Of a stretch of DNA of 64,000 nt, positions 30,769 through 39,268 are shown piece after piece; within the stretch, counting starts at the first letter, position 1; each line of letters begins with the position of its first letter. Source of the stretch: Salisapilia sapeloensis (lineage: Eukaryota; Oomycota; Peronosporomycetes; Peronosporales; Salisapiliaceae); assembly GCA_023334545.1 (NCBI GenBank), contig JAADVB010000078.1, positions 1-64,000 on the forward strand, in the 5' to 3' direction. The notes under the pieces were generated by a model. It was given only the letters and a program-made list of their open reading frames with translations, was not told the DNA's origin and made no database searches. Both the position numbers and the translations under genes were made by a program.

Positions 30769-31083
30769 ATGATATTTCGATGTGTCGTGACCGTCTGCAC
30801 AATTGCGCTTGCTTGCCGATACGCTTTTCCTGTCGACGAGGGAGAGACATCGATTTATGTGGACTCCACATGGGCACCCTTTATCCGCGCAAACGACATG
30901 ACTGCAGTTTCCGATTGGAACTCGAAAAAGAACCACCCGATAGATTTCATATCGTTACGACGGATTAAGATGGTCGCGCCAAAGAGATCTTGGCGGTTGC
31001 GACACTACCTTCGCACTGGAATGGCTACAACTATCCGAATCTTCCTTGGAAGAGCAGAGCGAAAGAAATTTTTAGCAGACTAG
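30769..31083 (+). CDS. Possible small secreted protein, 104 aa
   Basis: An ATG-to-TAG frame encodes 104 residues. The first 20 or so (MIFRCVVTVCTIALACRYAF) read as a signal peptide with a hydrophobic core and small residues before a plausible cleavage site. The mature part is short and becomes strongly basic (RRIKMVAPKRSWRLRHYLRT). There is no exact RxLR, LxLFLAK or CHxC effector motif. Codon use is gene-like, but there is no recognised homologue and the evidence is only the frame, so this is a candidate. Confidence 0.4.
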   Translation: MIFRCVVTVCTIALACRYAFPVDEGETSIYVDSTWAPFIRANDMTAVSDWNSKKNHPIDFISLRRIKMVAPKRSWRLRHYLRTGMATTIRIFLGRAERKKFLAD

Positions 31084-31573
31084 TTTTTGGACAATTGGCA
31101 TGACATGCGAAGAGCAAGAGGCGTTTCATGCCAGTCGACCTATGTCCTATTTGCATAGCTTTGCTGCTTTCATCTACGTACTCGTGTAGCATCGTCTTGA
31201 CCTCCGTAGGACTTGAAATAGCGAATTAATGAATCTTTCTACGGATGCGACGGTATTGAATATACATGACGCGGCTACGAAAGGCAGTGATGAGTCAATA
31301 GAGACTGCTCGTCGGGAACTGATAGCCTTGTCAGTCCAGGACAATAGTGGGATGTAAGTGAGATATGGTGCAGGATGCATAGACCCGGCATGGAGGGTCT
31401 TTTTCATAGAGAAGGCAACGTATGCAAGGATGCGACATGGCAACGGCATGATTAAAGATGTTGACGACATGGACATGGACAAGCCGATGGGGCGTCGGAA
31501 GACTAAAGAAGCATTGACCAAAGGCTACAAGACGGTCGGATGTACGGATAAATGGCGTTTATTGCGAACAACA
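31084..31573. other. Intergenic, short overlapping frames only
   Basis: Opposed frames of about 115-123 codons overlap on the two strands between 31174 and 31729, and neither has protein-like features. One runs into the antisense of CHMP1. Treated as non-coding. Confidence 0.5.
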
Positions 31574-32200
31574 CTACTTGCGCAGAGCGGCGAGTCGTGC
31601 GGTAAGGTCATCCTCGCCCTTTTTTTCTTTTTCCGCACTCTTTCCAGGAAGCTCCGTGCCGACCATGCCTGCGGAATCCAATTGGCCCGCGACTTTAAGT
31701 CCGTTCGCGTCGGCCGTCATTTGAATTAAACTGTCTACTTCGGTAGCAGGTGTCGAGATAGCGCTATCGCTGCTCATGGCTCCTTCCATGTACGCTGCCC
31801 GTACATCGAGGTCTTCAAACTGTTTTTCAAACTGGTCCATCGTGTTGGATATCTGCTCGACGTTCATGGACGCCATGACCGTATCCATTCCTTTGACGAC
31901 GCCGCTCATGTTCTGTTTGAGCTGACCCATGCTAATGGCTGTCTGGACCCTGGACGCGACGCCATCGATGCGGGAAGCGAGCTGCAAGTAGCTCAGCGCC
32001 TGATTCTTTTCCCGAATGGCATTCTGTGCGTAGATCCGAGCACCCTCCATATTCCCTTGCTCAATCGCTTTCTTAAGTTTATTTTTCTGCGCCGTCTCGT
32101 TCTTTTCACATTTCTTCGAGTTCCGAATGAGTGATTTCGCGGTGAATTTCATATTAAACAGTTCATCCTCGAGCGTCGGTTTCTTGGCAAAGAAGTTCAT
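31574..32200 (-). CDS. CHMP1: ESCRT-III protein CHMP1 (Did2/Vps46)
   Basis: 208 residues starting MNFFAKKPTLEDELFNMKFT; the frame is open upstream, but this start matches the family. The Snf7 domain has a basic helical hairpin (LKKAIEQGNMEGARIYAQNA) followed by the helix containing SGVVKGMDTVMASMNVEQIS, the phrase that separates CHMP1 from other CHMPs. The C-terminus ends DDLTARLAALRK, a canonical MIT-interacting motif for Vps4 and Ist1. Role: late ESCRT-III disassembly in multivesicular body formation and cytokinesis. Intronless. Confidence 0.94.
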   Translation of the reverse strand: MNFFAKKPTLEDELFNMKFTAKSLIRNSKKCEKNETAQKNKLKKAIEQGNMEGARIYAQNAIREKNQALSYLQLASRIDGVASRVQTAISMGQLKQNMSGVVKGMDTVMASMNVEQISNTMDQFEKQFEDLDVRAAYMEGAMSSDSAISTPATEVDSLIQMTADANGLKVAGQLDSAGMVGTELPGKSAEKEKKGEDDLTARLAALRK

Positions 32201-32524
32201 GGTAAATGAGGTACTCGCCTTGCTTCTTTGTTCTATCCAGCGTGCGACTCTCGGATTGGCTGGATTTTCTCCAATCATCTGTTTCATGATAAAAGAAAAG
32301 AATTTAGATAAAAAGTCAATTAGACACAAACACTAGGTCGTCTAATCAGACCAGACCAAGTAGACGTTACAATCGATAGACGATCCTTCCACCCGCATGG
32401 GTTACGTTCGGAAGGACAGGTGTTCCAATGGTATAGAAAATCCAATTCACATTCACACTTGAAGATCGGCAGGCGTGAATGTGAATGCGAATACCGTTCT
32501 TCTCTCATTTTCCAATCCACCGTC

Positions 32525-33547
32525 ATGAGCCCACAGTCCAGCGTCCAGCACTCCACTACTTCTGTTGATCCCAAGTCCATGGATCGGATTGATGAGATCG
32601 TCTCGTACATTCGCTCGCGGACGAATGCTCAGCCGCTCTTGGGTGTCGTCTGTGGCTCCGGTCTCGGCGGCCTCGCTACTTGTCTCGAGAATCCGCTTGC
32701 CATTCCGTACGCCGACATCCCTCGCTTCCCTCAGTCCACAGTCGACGGGCATGTCGGAGAGCTCGTCTTTGGCACGTTGCATGGCACGTCGGTCGTGTGC
32801 ATGCGCGGTCGTTTCCATTTCTACGAAGGATACTCGATGACGGACACGACGATACCGATCCGTGTCATGCGTCTACTAGGCATCCAGTACCTCATCGTCA
32901 CGAACGCTGCAGGAGGTCTAAACCCCGATTTCCACGTCGGCGACCTCATGATCCTCAATGATCATCTCAACCTCCCCGGTCTCTCGGGGCATAACCCGCT
33001 CGTCGGACCAAATGACAGTCGATTCGGCGAGAGATTCACGCCTCTAGGTGGGTGCTACACGGATCATCTGCAGGAGATCGCACAGACAAGTGCCGAGAAC
33101 CTCGGCCTGACGTCGAGGATGCGTCCGAAAGGCGTCTACTGCTTCGTGTCCGGCCCGACGTACGAGACGCCGGCAGAATGTCGTCTCTTGAGGCTCGTGG
33201 GTGGAGATGCCGTCGGCATGAGCACTGTACCGGAGGTCGTGGTCGCTGCGCACTGCGGCATCCAAGTCCTCGGTCTGTCGTTAATTACGAACAAGGTCGT
33301 GTTCCCAGATGAAGATGCGCCAGGAGCCTCTCATGAAGAAGTGCTGACGACTGTGAAAGCAGCTCAAAAGTAGGTTTTCATGACTCTTTTATTTTATTTC
33401 AGTTTATTTAAATTGACAAATAGGGAGGTACAGGCCCTCGTGGCGGACATTATTCGGTCGATTGGAGCATTGGAGTCGACGCCAGTGGACAAGCACGTGA
33501 AAGTACAAGTAAATGGCGAGAGGACGCCAGCTTTGATAGAAAAGTAG
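32525..33547 (+). CDS. PNP: Purine nucleoside phosphorylase
   Basis: Two exons (32525-33369, 33424-33547) encode 322 residues. The family landmarks are GVVCGSGLGGLA (phosphate loop), GRFHFYEGY, VTNAAGGLN, GPTYETPAE and MSTVPEVVVAAHCG with ITNKV downstream. These residues form the phosphate, ribose and purine sites of trimeric PNP (inosine/guanosine type). It catalyses phosphorolysis of purine nucleosides to base and ribose-1-phosphate in salvage. Pathogenic oomycetes may rely on salvage, but they also have de novo synthesis, so no inference is drawn. Convergent with the WDR44-like gene, 46 bp apart. Confidence 0.94.
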
Positions 33548-33593
33548 ATGGACATATATGTTGAAGGCAGATGAGAATACATTCTTGTTGGTT

Positions 33594-35543
33594 CTAGTCT
33601 TTACGTGGCTCTTGACTTAGTATTTGTATATTGCCATCGTACGTAGCAGCGACGAGGAGACAAGTGCATGGATCTACTGTGTCTTGATCTTCCATCTGGA
33701 GCTGTGCTTTGATCATGGCAAAGGTGCTTGCTGGTGCGAAGAGTGCAGAGGTGACGATACCTTCTGGTGGTGGACCGACTAGATGGACATTAAGACATAG
33801 GCGAGTGGATGGAGAGAGATGAAGGTACCTGCGAATTGATCAAACGCCTTGTTTCGATCTTTTTTACTCTTTCGAAGAAATTTCGTCGGTGGACATGGTC
33901 TATGAGATATGTGAGATGGACGTTTGGAGGACGGAAGAGCTGGACATACAGGGTTTTGCGCCAGACACAGATGGACCCACTTTCGGATCCACAGACGACG
34001 TACTCTCCGTCTTGACTAGACCTCCTGACGTTAGCTAGGTAGACGATTTATAGAGGACAAATGTACCTGAATCGAGCTTTGATCTGGAGATGGTTGTTCA
34101 CGAGACCCTTGTACTTGCATATACGAGAGTAGTTGTCAGTGGAATATAGACGCATCCGGGAGTCGTTCGTCGTGACGAGCATGTGCTTTCCTTCCGGATC
34201 GAATTCGATGCCAGTGACTTTCTTCCCCTTCCTCAAAGGTCCTTTGCTGTTCCGACACTCGATTTGCGTGTAGTAGTTGAGCTGATGCCGAGCATTCATT
34301 TGGTAGAAGACGCACTGGCCGTGGAGTAGGCCGACGACGGCATGGGTGCCGCTCGGATTGAATGCTGCGGCTGTGACCATCTCTGGTGCTTGGGCGTACG
34401 ATACAACGCATGCCTCGGGAATATCCCAGATACGAGCTCGGTTGTCAAAGCAACCAGAGAGAAAGAATCGATCCTCCTACAATCGGAGCTTAGACTTTAG
34501 ACACTAAAGTAGAGAAGGAAGAACATACCTTTGGATGGAAGTGGACGGCAGGGACGCTGTCGGGATGTGGGAAGACGTGGAGACACTCGTCTTTCGAGAC
34601 ATGCCATAGACGTACACTCTAGGTAGATGAGATTAGATGTATTCTATCAGAAGATAGAGGACATAGCGTACTTTGTCCATGGAAGCCGAGAGGAGAAAGT
34701 TACTTCGACTCCAGGATAAATCGACCACCGGCATCGTATGACCGAGTAAGCTTCTCTCAGGACTCTTACTGATCACCGTCTCGTTCTCCGAGCTGGAGAC
34801 AGTGCTGACGTCCGACTCATCTTGGTCATCATGGATCAAAACTGCCCACACTCGAACGATTCCGTCCTGCCCGCCAGTCGCGAGATGCGCACCGTCCGGA
34901 CTGAACTGCATCGTCCAAACGGTTCCAGTGTCCTGTCGAATCGCTTGTAGCACGTGTAGATTTTTAAAGCCAAGTCCTTTTGCAGGCTGTTCCTTGGTCC
35001 TTGTAAAGTTGCCTGGGAGCTTGAGATGCATACTCGTTCTACTGGCTGGACGAATACTGACAGCAAGCTCAGTCGTCTAGACGATACGACATGTATGTTT
35101 AACGCAAGCGATGGAGACCAAGACAAAGTTTTACACCTGTGCAAGCGTTCCGTCGTCAACATGTTTTGTAGTAGACTCTTTGGTGGACTTTAAAGGGCTC
35201 TTGGGTTTCCTTCGAAGCGGACTAGACCTACTTTTGCCCGCAGCTCCATTCTTTCCTTCATCTCCTATATACATCTCGTCAATGGATTAGAAGCATGATG
35301 TGAGGAGGTAGTTAGTACCTGAGCAAGAACTGTCTTCTAGACTTTCTTGAGCGTCATAGAACTGAAAGCAAAGACAGGAGCAAAAGGATTGATTAGCCAT
35401 AACGTCTACTGCAAAAAGGTCTTGTAATTTAAAATGAAAAGTACATCTTCATCTGACATCCCGTTCTCTTCTCTCTCGCTTCCATTCGACATGAATCCCA
35501 TCATGCCCATTGGGAATCCACAATGCTTATCCTTGGCCGCCAT
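33594..35543 (-). CDS. WD40-repeat protein, WDR44-like
   Basis: About nine exons reconstructed from 35543 (MAAKDKHCGFPMG... MSDED) to the stop at 33594. After a short acidic DEDFYDAQES segment and a Ser/Lys-rich linker come WD repeats: TVWTMQFSPDGAHLATGGQD, SLLGHTMPVVDLSWSRSNFL, KSVRLWHVSKDECLHVF, FFLSGCFDNRARIWDIPE, GIEFDPEGKHMLVTTNDSR and SQDGEYVVCGSESGSICVW. A late exon giving KDRNKAFDQFA then VGPPPEG shows that the apparent read-through frame near 33830-33960 needs a 50-nt intron. Animal WDR44 binds Rab11 and controls endosomal recycling and neosynthesised export. The same role is inferred, not shown. Confidence 0.85.
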
Positions 35544-35674
35544 CTTCTCCCGACGTCAGCTATTAACGCACTCGGTAGCAACGCAAAAGGCAGTTTCATA
35601 CTTGAATAGTCGAAGGTGCCCTTTCATGGTAACTTGGCACATTCTTATCTTTTACGACGTGAGGACAGACGAAG

Positions 35675-36838
35675 ATGACGATTGGAGCGTACAAGAGTGA
35701 TCAGGAAATCGACTTCTTCTCTTTAGACACGAGGAAGAAGCGTGAGGTTGTCGTGGAAATGCTCGACTATGACTTCGTCAACAAGTGCACGGACGTGGAG
35801 GACTTGAAAGGTGTGCTGGCGACGCTGCGCTCAGGCAAGGAAGGTAGGTACCCGGACTTGGAAAAAGCGACGGAAGACCGTCTCTTGGCTCTGATGCCAG
35901 CAAAGGAGAGGAGTAAGATCATCCGGATGCGATCGGGGCCAACGAGATCCGAAGCAAATAACGAAAAGATAGACTTGGCGTCTTGGATGCAGGAGATGGA
36001 GAGCAAAGAGAAGGAGCTGCTGCGGATGTCAGACACGAGCAAGTTCGTACCTCCTGTACGAGGTCAGAAGACTGCCTCCAAGGAGCTTAAGGAAGTAGTG
36101 ACGAGTGCATCAAAAAAGAAGAAAGCTATTCCGGCGTATGACTTTCGAGCATGGGAGCGGTACAATGTGGACGAAGCATTGGAAAAGGTCGATGAAGATG
36201 AGGTGAGGAGTGCAGAAGAGTCCAAGGAGCAACAGGTAAAGCACAGACAGCGAGCGGAACAGCGTAAAAAAGAACTCGGGTCCCTACCTTCGTATGTGGA
36301 CATTGAAGCGCTATCGTCTCGATCTCGAGAAGTCTATGCGCTCCAGGAGAAGCAGAAAGGCAACGAGTGCTTCAAGGCAGGCGAGAATGACGAAGCCATC
36401 CTTTACTACACGCGTAGTCTGGCTTTTGATGACACAAATGCCATGGTATATGCGAATCGAGCGATGGCGTATCTGCGTATCAAGAGCTTCGGCGCTGCTG
36501 AGTTGGACAGTTGTAGAGCAATTGAGCTCGATCCGGCGTATGCGAAAGGATGGCTACGTCGAGGTATGACGCGTGTGAAACGAGGTAAGTACGCAGACGC
36601 AGTCAAGGACTTGGATCAAGCGCTAGCGCTCGATCCGAACAACAAGAATCTGGCCAAGTTACGCTCGAAAGCTGCTGACAAGCGAGATGAAGTGAACGGA
36701 AGTATGTCTGCTCGACCGAGTCGGTCGAGTCGGAAGACTTCCAAACCATTTACACGATTCGAAGTGATCCAAGAGGAGGAGGAAGAGGAGGAGGAAGAGG
36801 AGGAAAAGTTTCAACGATTTGAGATAATTGAGGAATAA
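35675..36838 (+). CDS. TPR co-chaperone, SPAG1/RPAP3-like
   Basis: A 387-residue intronless protein. The N-terminal part includes KSDQEIDFFSLDTRKK and, about residue 150, YDFRAWERYNVDEALEKVDED, a phrase typical of SPAG1/RPAP3 proteins just ahead of their TPRs. Three TPR units follow (YALQEKQKGNECFKAGENDE, AMVYANRAMAYLRIKSF, AKGWLRRGMTRVKRGKYADA), with Lys/Arg positions suited to binding the EEVD tail of Hsp90/Hsp70. The C-terminus has an uninterrupted run of Glu. SPAG1 assists axonemal dynein arm preassembly, plausible in a zoospore-forming organism. It shares a 131-bp divergent promoter with the WDR44-like gene. Confidence 0.85.
   Translation: MTIGAYKSDQEIDFFSLDTRKKREVVVEMLDYDFVNKCTDVEDLKGVLATLRSGKEGRYPDLEKATEDRLLALMPAKERSKIIRMRSGPTRSEANNEKIDLASWMQEMESKEKELLRMSDTSKFVPPVRGQKTASKELKEVVTSASKKKKAIPAYDFRAWERYNVDEALEKVDEDEVRSAEESKEQQVKHRQRAEQRKKELGSLPSYVDIEALSSRSREVYALQEKQKGNECFKAGENDEAILYYTRSLAFDDTNAMVYANRAMAYLRIKSFGAAELDSCRAIELDPAYAKGWLRRGMTRVKRGKYADAVKDLDQALALDPNNKNLAKLRSKAADKRDEVNGSMSARPSRSSRKTSKPFTRFEVIQEEEEEEEEEEEKFQRFEIIEE
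36775..36807 (+). repeat. GAG/GAA trinucleotide run (poly-Glu)
   Basis: An in-frame GAG/GAA microsatellite within the TPR protein encodes about eleven consecutive Glu residues near its C-terminus. It is a likely length-variable site. Confidence 0.8.
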
Positions 36839-36852
36839 ATGCATTCGTATTC

Positions 36853-37332
36853 TTATGGCGTAGCTTGTATGGCACCTAGACCAGGTTGTGCCGTCGATAG
36901 GAAGTAGGAACGAGAGTCTCCAAACGATAGTACGGTGGCTTTCACGAGCTGACCGAGCGGAAGGACTTGTTCCATGATGACGCTGTCCACATCATGCGTT
37001 CGAACGTCCTCTCGACGGATTGTGCCTGGAAATGCCTGGCGAAGGACGTTATCGCCGACGACCAGGATGTCGACCATGGCTTGCCGAGCTGTGAGTTTTA
37101 CGATACGACCGACAACAACGTCTCCTAGATGGAGCACTTGGGACGAACCGATGGCTGCTTGGCCAGTCGGTCGTTTAACACGAACTACCCCGTCGTCTGA
37201 AATTTCAATGTGGCCGGCAACGGAAGCATAGATGCCATCTACCGTCTCATAGGTACCTACTCCAGCCTTCTTCTCGCCTGCATTCGCGACAAGGTGTCCA
37301 GGGACCACCATCACCATCGACGTAGCTGCCAT
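36853..37332 (-). CDS. CSL4: Exosome cap subunit CSL4 (EXOSC1)
   Basis: A 159-residue intronless protein. The N-terminal Csl4 domain starts VVPGHLVANAGEKKAGVGTY. The S1 RNA-binding barrel has LHLGDVVVGRIVKLTARQAM and EDVRTHDVDSV, and the C-terminal ribbon ends VKATVLSFGDSRSYFLSTAQPGLG, a strong CSL4 signature. It forms the cap of the RNA exosome ring with RRP4 and RRP40 (RRP40 is also in this window at 60122). It shares a 72-bp divergent promoter with POP5. The usual zinc-ribbon cysteines are not evident in the tail, as in many eukaryotic CSL4 proteins. Confidence 0.93.
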   Translation of the reverse strand: MAATSMVMVVPGHLVANAGEKKAGVGTYETVDGIYASVAGHIEISDDGVVRVKRPTGQAAIGSSQVLHLGDVVVGRIVKLTARQAMVDILVVGDNVLRQAFPGTIRREDVRTHDVDSVIMEQVLPLGQLVKATVLSFGDSRSYFLSTAQPGLGAIQATP

Positions 37333-37404
37333 TGCTTTTCTTAGCAGATTGGTCGTTCGTATAGTGAAAGTAAGTCAGGATTGTAAGAAAAAGAAAAGAA
37401 AAGC

Positions 37405-37893
37405 ATGGTACGACTTAAGACGCGTTTCGTCCTCGTGGAGGTGGATGCAGGCAAGAATACCAAGTCTTTAAAGAAGGAGGATGTGTCGACGTGTCTGAAG
37501 GCTTCTCTCGTGCGGAATTATGGCGACTATGGCGCCGGATTGACTCAATTTGCCCTCCAAGTCGTGTACTGGAATCAGCATACGAGACTCGCTGCCATCC
37601 GCTGCGCTCGAGAGGTGAGCGAGACGGTCCAGACGAGTCTTGTGCTGACGACGGAGCATAATGGCGGAGACATTCGTCTACGTCTCGTTCGAATTTGTGG
37701 TACGTCGGCCTCGTAGTAGTCGATATGCTAGCTTGTAGGGTCTAAAACCTCCTTAATAGGATCAAATCGGACGTGTAAGCAGCACTTGATGGACTTGTCA
37801 ATGGAAAGGAGAGAGAGTTGTAGATTGGACGGTGTGTATAAGGACGTCGGAGCAGAGCTAGAGGCTGGTATTAGTCTGATCGATCCACAATAA
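37405..37893 (+). CDS. POP5: RNase P/MRP subunit POP5
   Basis: Two exons (37405-37699, 37760-37893; 60-nt intron) encode 142 residues. It starts MVRLKTRFVLVEVDAG as POP5 does. It contains the RRM-like core (LVRNYGDYGAGLTQFALQVV, WNQHTRLAAIRCAREVS) and, after the intron, GSNRTCKQHLMDLSMERRE, matching the conserved G-IRTCQK element. Reading through the intron gives a premature stop after TSAS, so splicing is required for the signature. POP5 is a protein subunit of nuclear RNase P and RNase MRP (tRNA 5' and rRNA processing). Confidence 0.88.
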
Positions 37894-37961
37894 GAATACA
37901 AAGATTACAAAAGAGTAAGAAAGAGAGAAACATGATGCTTGTTCATTCGTCTATTGCCACC

Positions 37962-38485
37962 TCAGTCGATGTTCTTGCCAGCTTCTTCGTACTCGGTTTC
38001 AATGACGGAACAAAAGTACTCGATGTCATCCATAATCGCCCGAACGTCTCGGTTGGGTACTTCCATGTCTTGTTTCGTGCCATTGACTAGAAACAGTAGA
38101 GAGTTAGAGGTATGGATCTCTCATTATAGGTCGGTAAGATGTATCATACTGAAGCTGAGGTGGATGGAAGGTGGATTGCCAGCCAACACAGGCTTGTACT
38201 CGATCTCTGCCTTTGGGTTAATCGCTCTTGTCTTTTGGATAGAGCGAATTAGGACTACTGTTTGATAAAGATTAGACTGGTAGGTTGAGATACCTTGGTA
38301 GCAGTGAGCTGTCGGTAGAACTCGCTGCAGTCATGAGCACCAGTCGTCCATAGGAGTTAGTATAAAGCTAATAGTACACATTTTTACATAGATATATAGT
38401 ACCATGCTCCCGTGGCACTTGTATCAAGACTGGAGAACTTGACGTTGGCAGTCTTGAGGAATCGTACGATGTTTTTAGCCGACAT
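37962..38485 (-). CDS. MRPL53: Mitochondrial ribosomal protein mL53-like
   Basis: Four exons (38485-38403, 38324-38294, 38231-38150, 38086-37962) sum to 106 residues. The start MSAKNIVRFLKTANVKFSSL and the following TSATGACEFYRQL, then TRAINPKAEIEYKP and SIHLSFINGTK, follow the mL53 thioredoxin-like layout (F.P.D...A..FL+.., R.-NPK.EI). The second exon is only 31 nt. The acceptor of the second intron was chosen because nearer AG sites put stops in frame. It is divergent from SAP18 (137 bp). Placement in the mitochondrial large subunit is inferred by family; there is no strong leader peptide, as is common for mL53. Confidence 0.72.
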
Positions 38486-38622
38486 ATCTACCTCTTCCTT
38501 CCTTCGTATCGACCTGTTTGAGCTTTGTGTGTTGATACAGTCGTCTGATTGGCAGAAAGTTGGAAAAGGCAAATTTAATTGGATGAAAATATGACAACGA
38601 CTCAAGACACAACAAGATCGAA

Positions 38623-39235
38623 ATGGGGCGTGGTCAAGGTGGACGAGGTTTTCGTGGTAATGGCGGCAAGGCTCGAGGCTCAGAGGCTCCGATTAATCGC
38701 GAAAAGCATTGTCCATTCCTCGTACGTGTGTTCTGCCGTGTTGGAGGACATAATAGGTAGGATTTAGACGACAGAGGACGATTTCATAAAGCGATAGGAC
38801 TAATATTCGCTTATTAATTGATAGTAAAGAGGAGTTGGAGGCTTCGCAAGAGCATCCGATTGATAATGAACTACACATCTACACCTGGTATTTGTATACA
38901 CTTATGTGTGGTCTAAAATTCTATTCATATTGATTGCACAGGCCGGATGCGACGCTGCGAGAGATCGCAGACCTCGTCCAAGCGTCTAATGCCAGCATCA
39001 TCGATAGCGACAGTCGTCTCGATTTTATGATCGTGACGGAGAATCGAGCTAAAAGGTACCTTTGTTTACTGCATTTCTTACTTTTTAGTGGTAAAATAGA
39101 GGATGGAGTAGATTGTTGACACGGAGGGCAGGACATGTGACGGGTGGTCGTCACTCGAGTCCGGATGAGATGAAGACTTTGGTAAGTCTGCAGTTTGAAC
39201 CAGGTGATATGATCGATATTGCCATTGGCGAGTAA
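38623..39235 (+). CDS. SAP18: Histone deacetylase complex/splicing protein SAP18
   Basis: Four exons (38623-38756, 38825-38887, 38942-39055, 39112-39235) give 144 residues, the usual length. A Gly/Arg-rich start (MGRGQGGRGFRGNGGKARG) leads into NREKHCPFLVRVFCRVGGHN, then ELHIYTWPDATLREIADLV, LDFMIVTENRAKR and LVSLQFEPGDMIDIAIGE. These align with the whole SAP18 ubiquitin-like fold. SAP18 is part of ASAP/PSAP complexes with RNPS1 and Acinus/Pinin and links to Sin3-HDAC. It is convergent with ATAD5 (33 bp between stops). Confidence 0.93.
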
Positions 39236-39268
39236 TGGAAGCGATATGATTTTTCTTTTTCTTTTGTT

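Noticed and set aside
30769-31083. RxLR effector call for the small secreted candidate
   Set aside because: The basic region contains WRLRHYLR but no R-x-L-R at the expected place and no dEER-like motif.
33830-33960. Continuous read-through frame in the WDR44-like gene
   Set aside because: The conserved KDRNKAFDQFA/VGPPPEG segment is in another frame, restored by a 50-nt intron.
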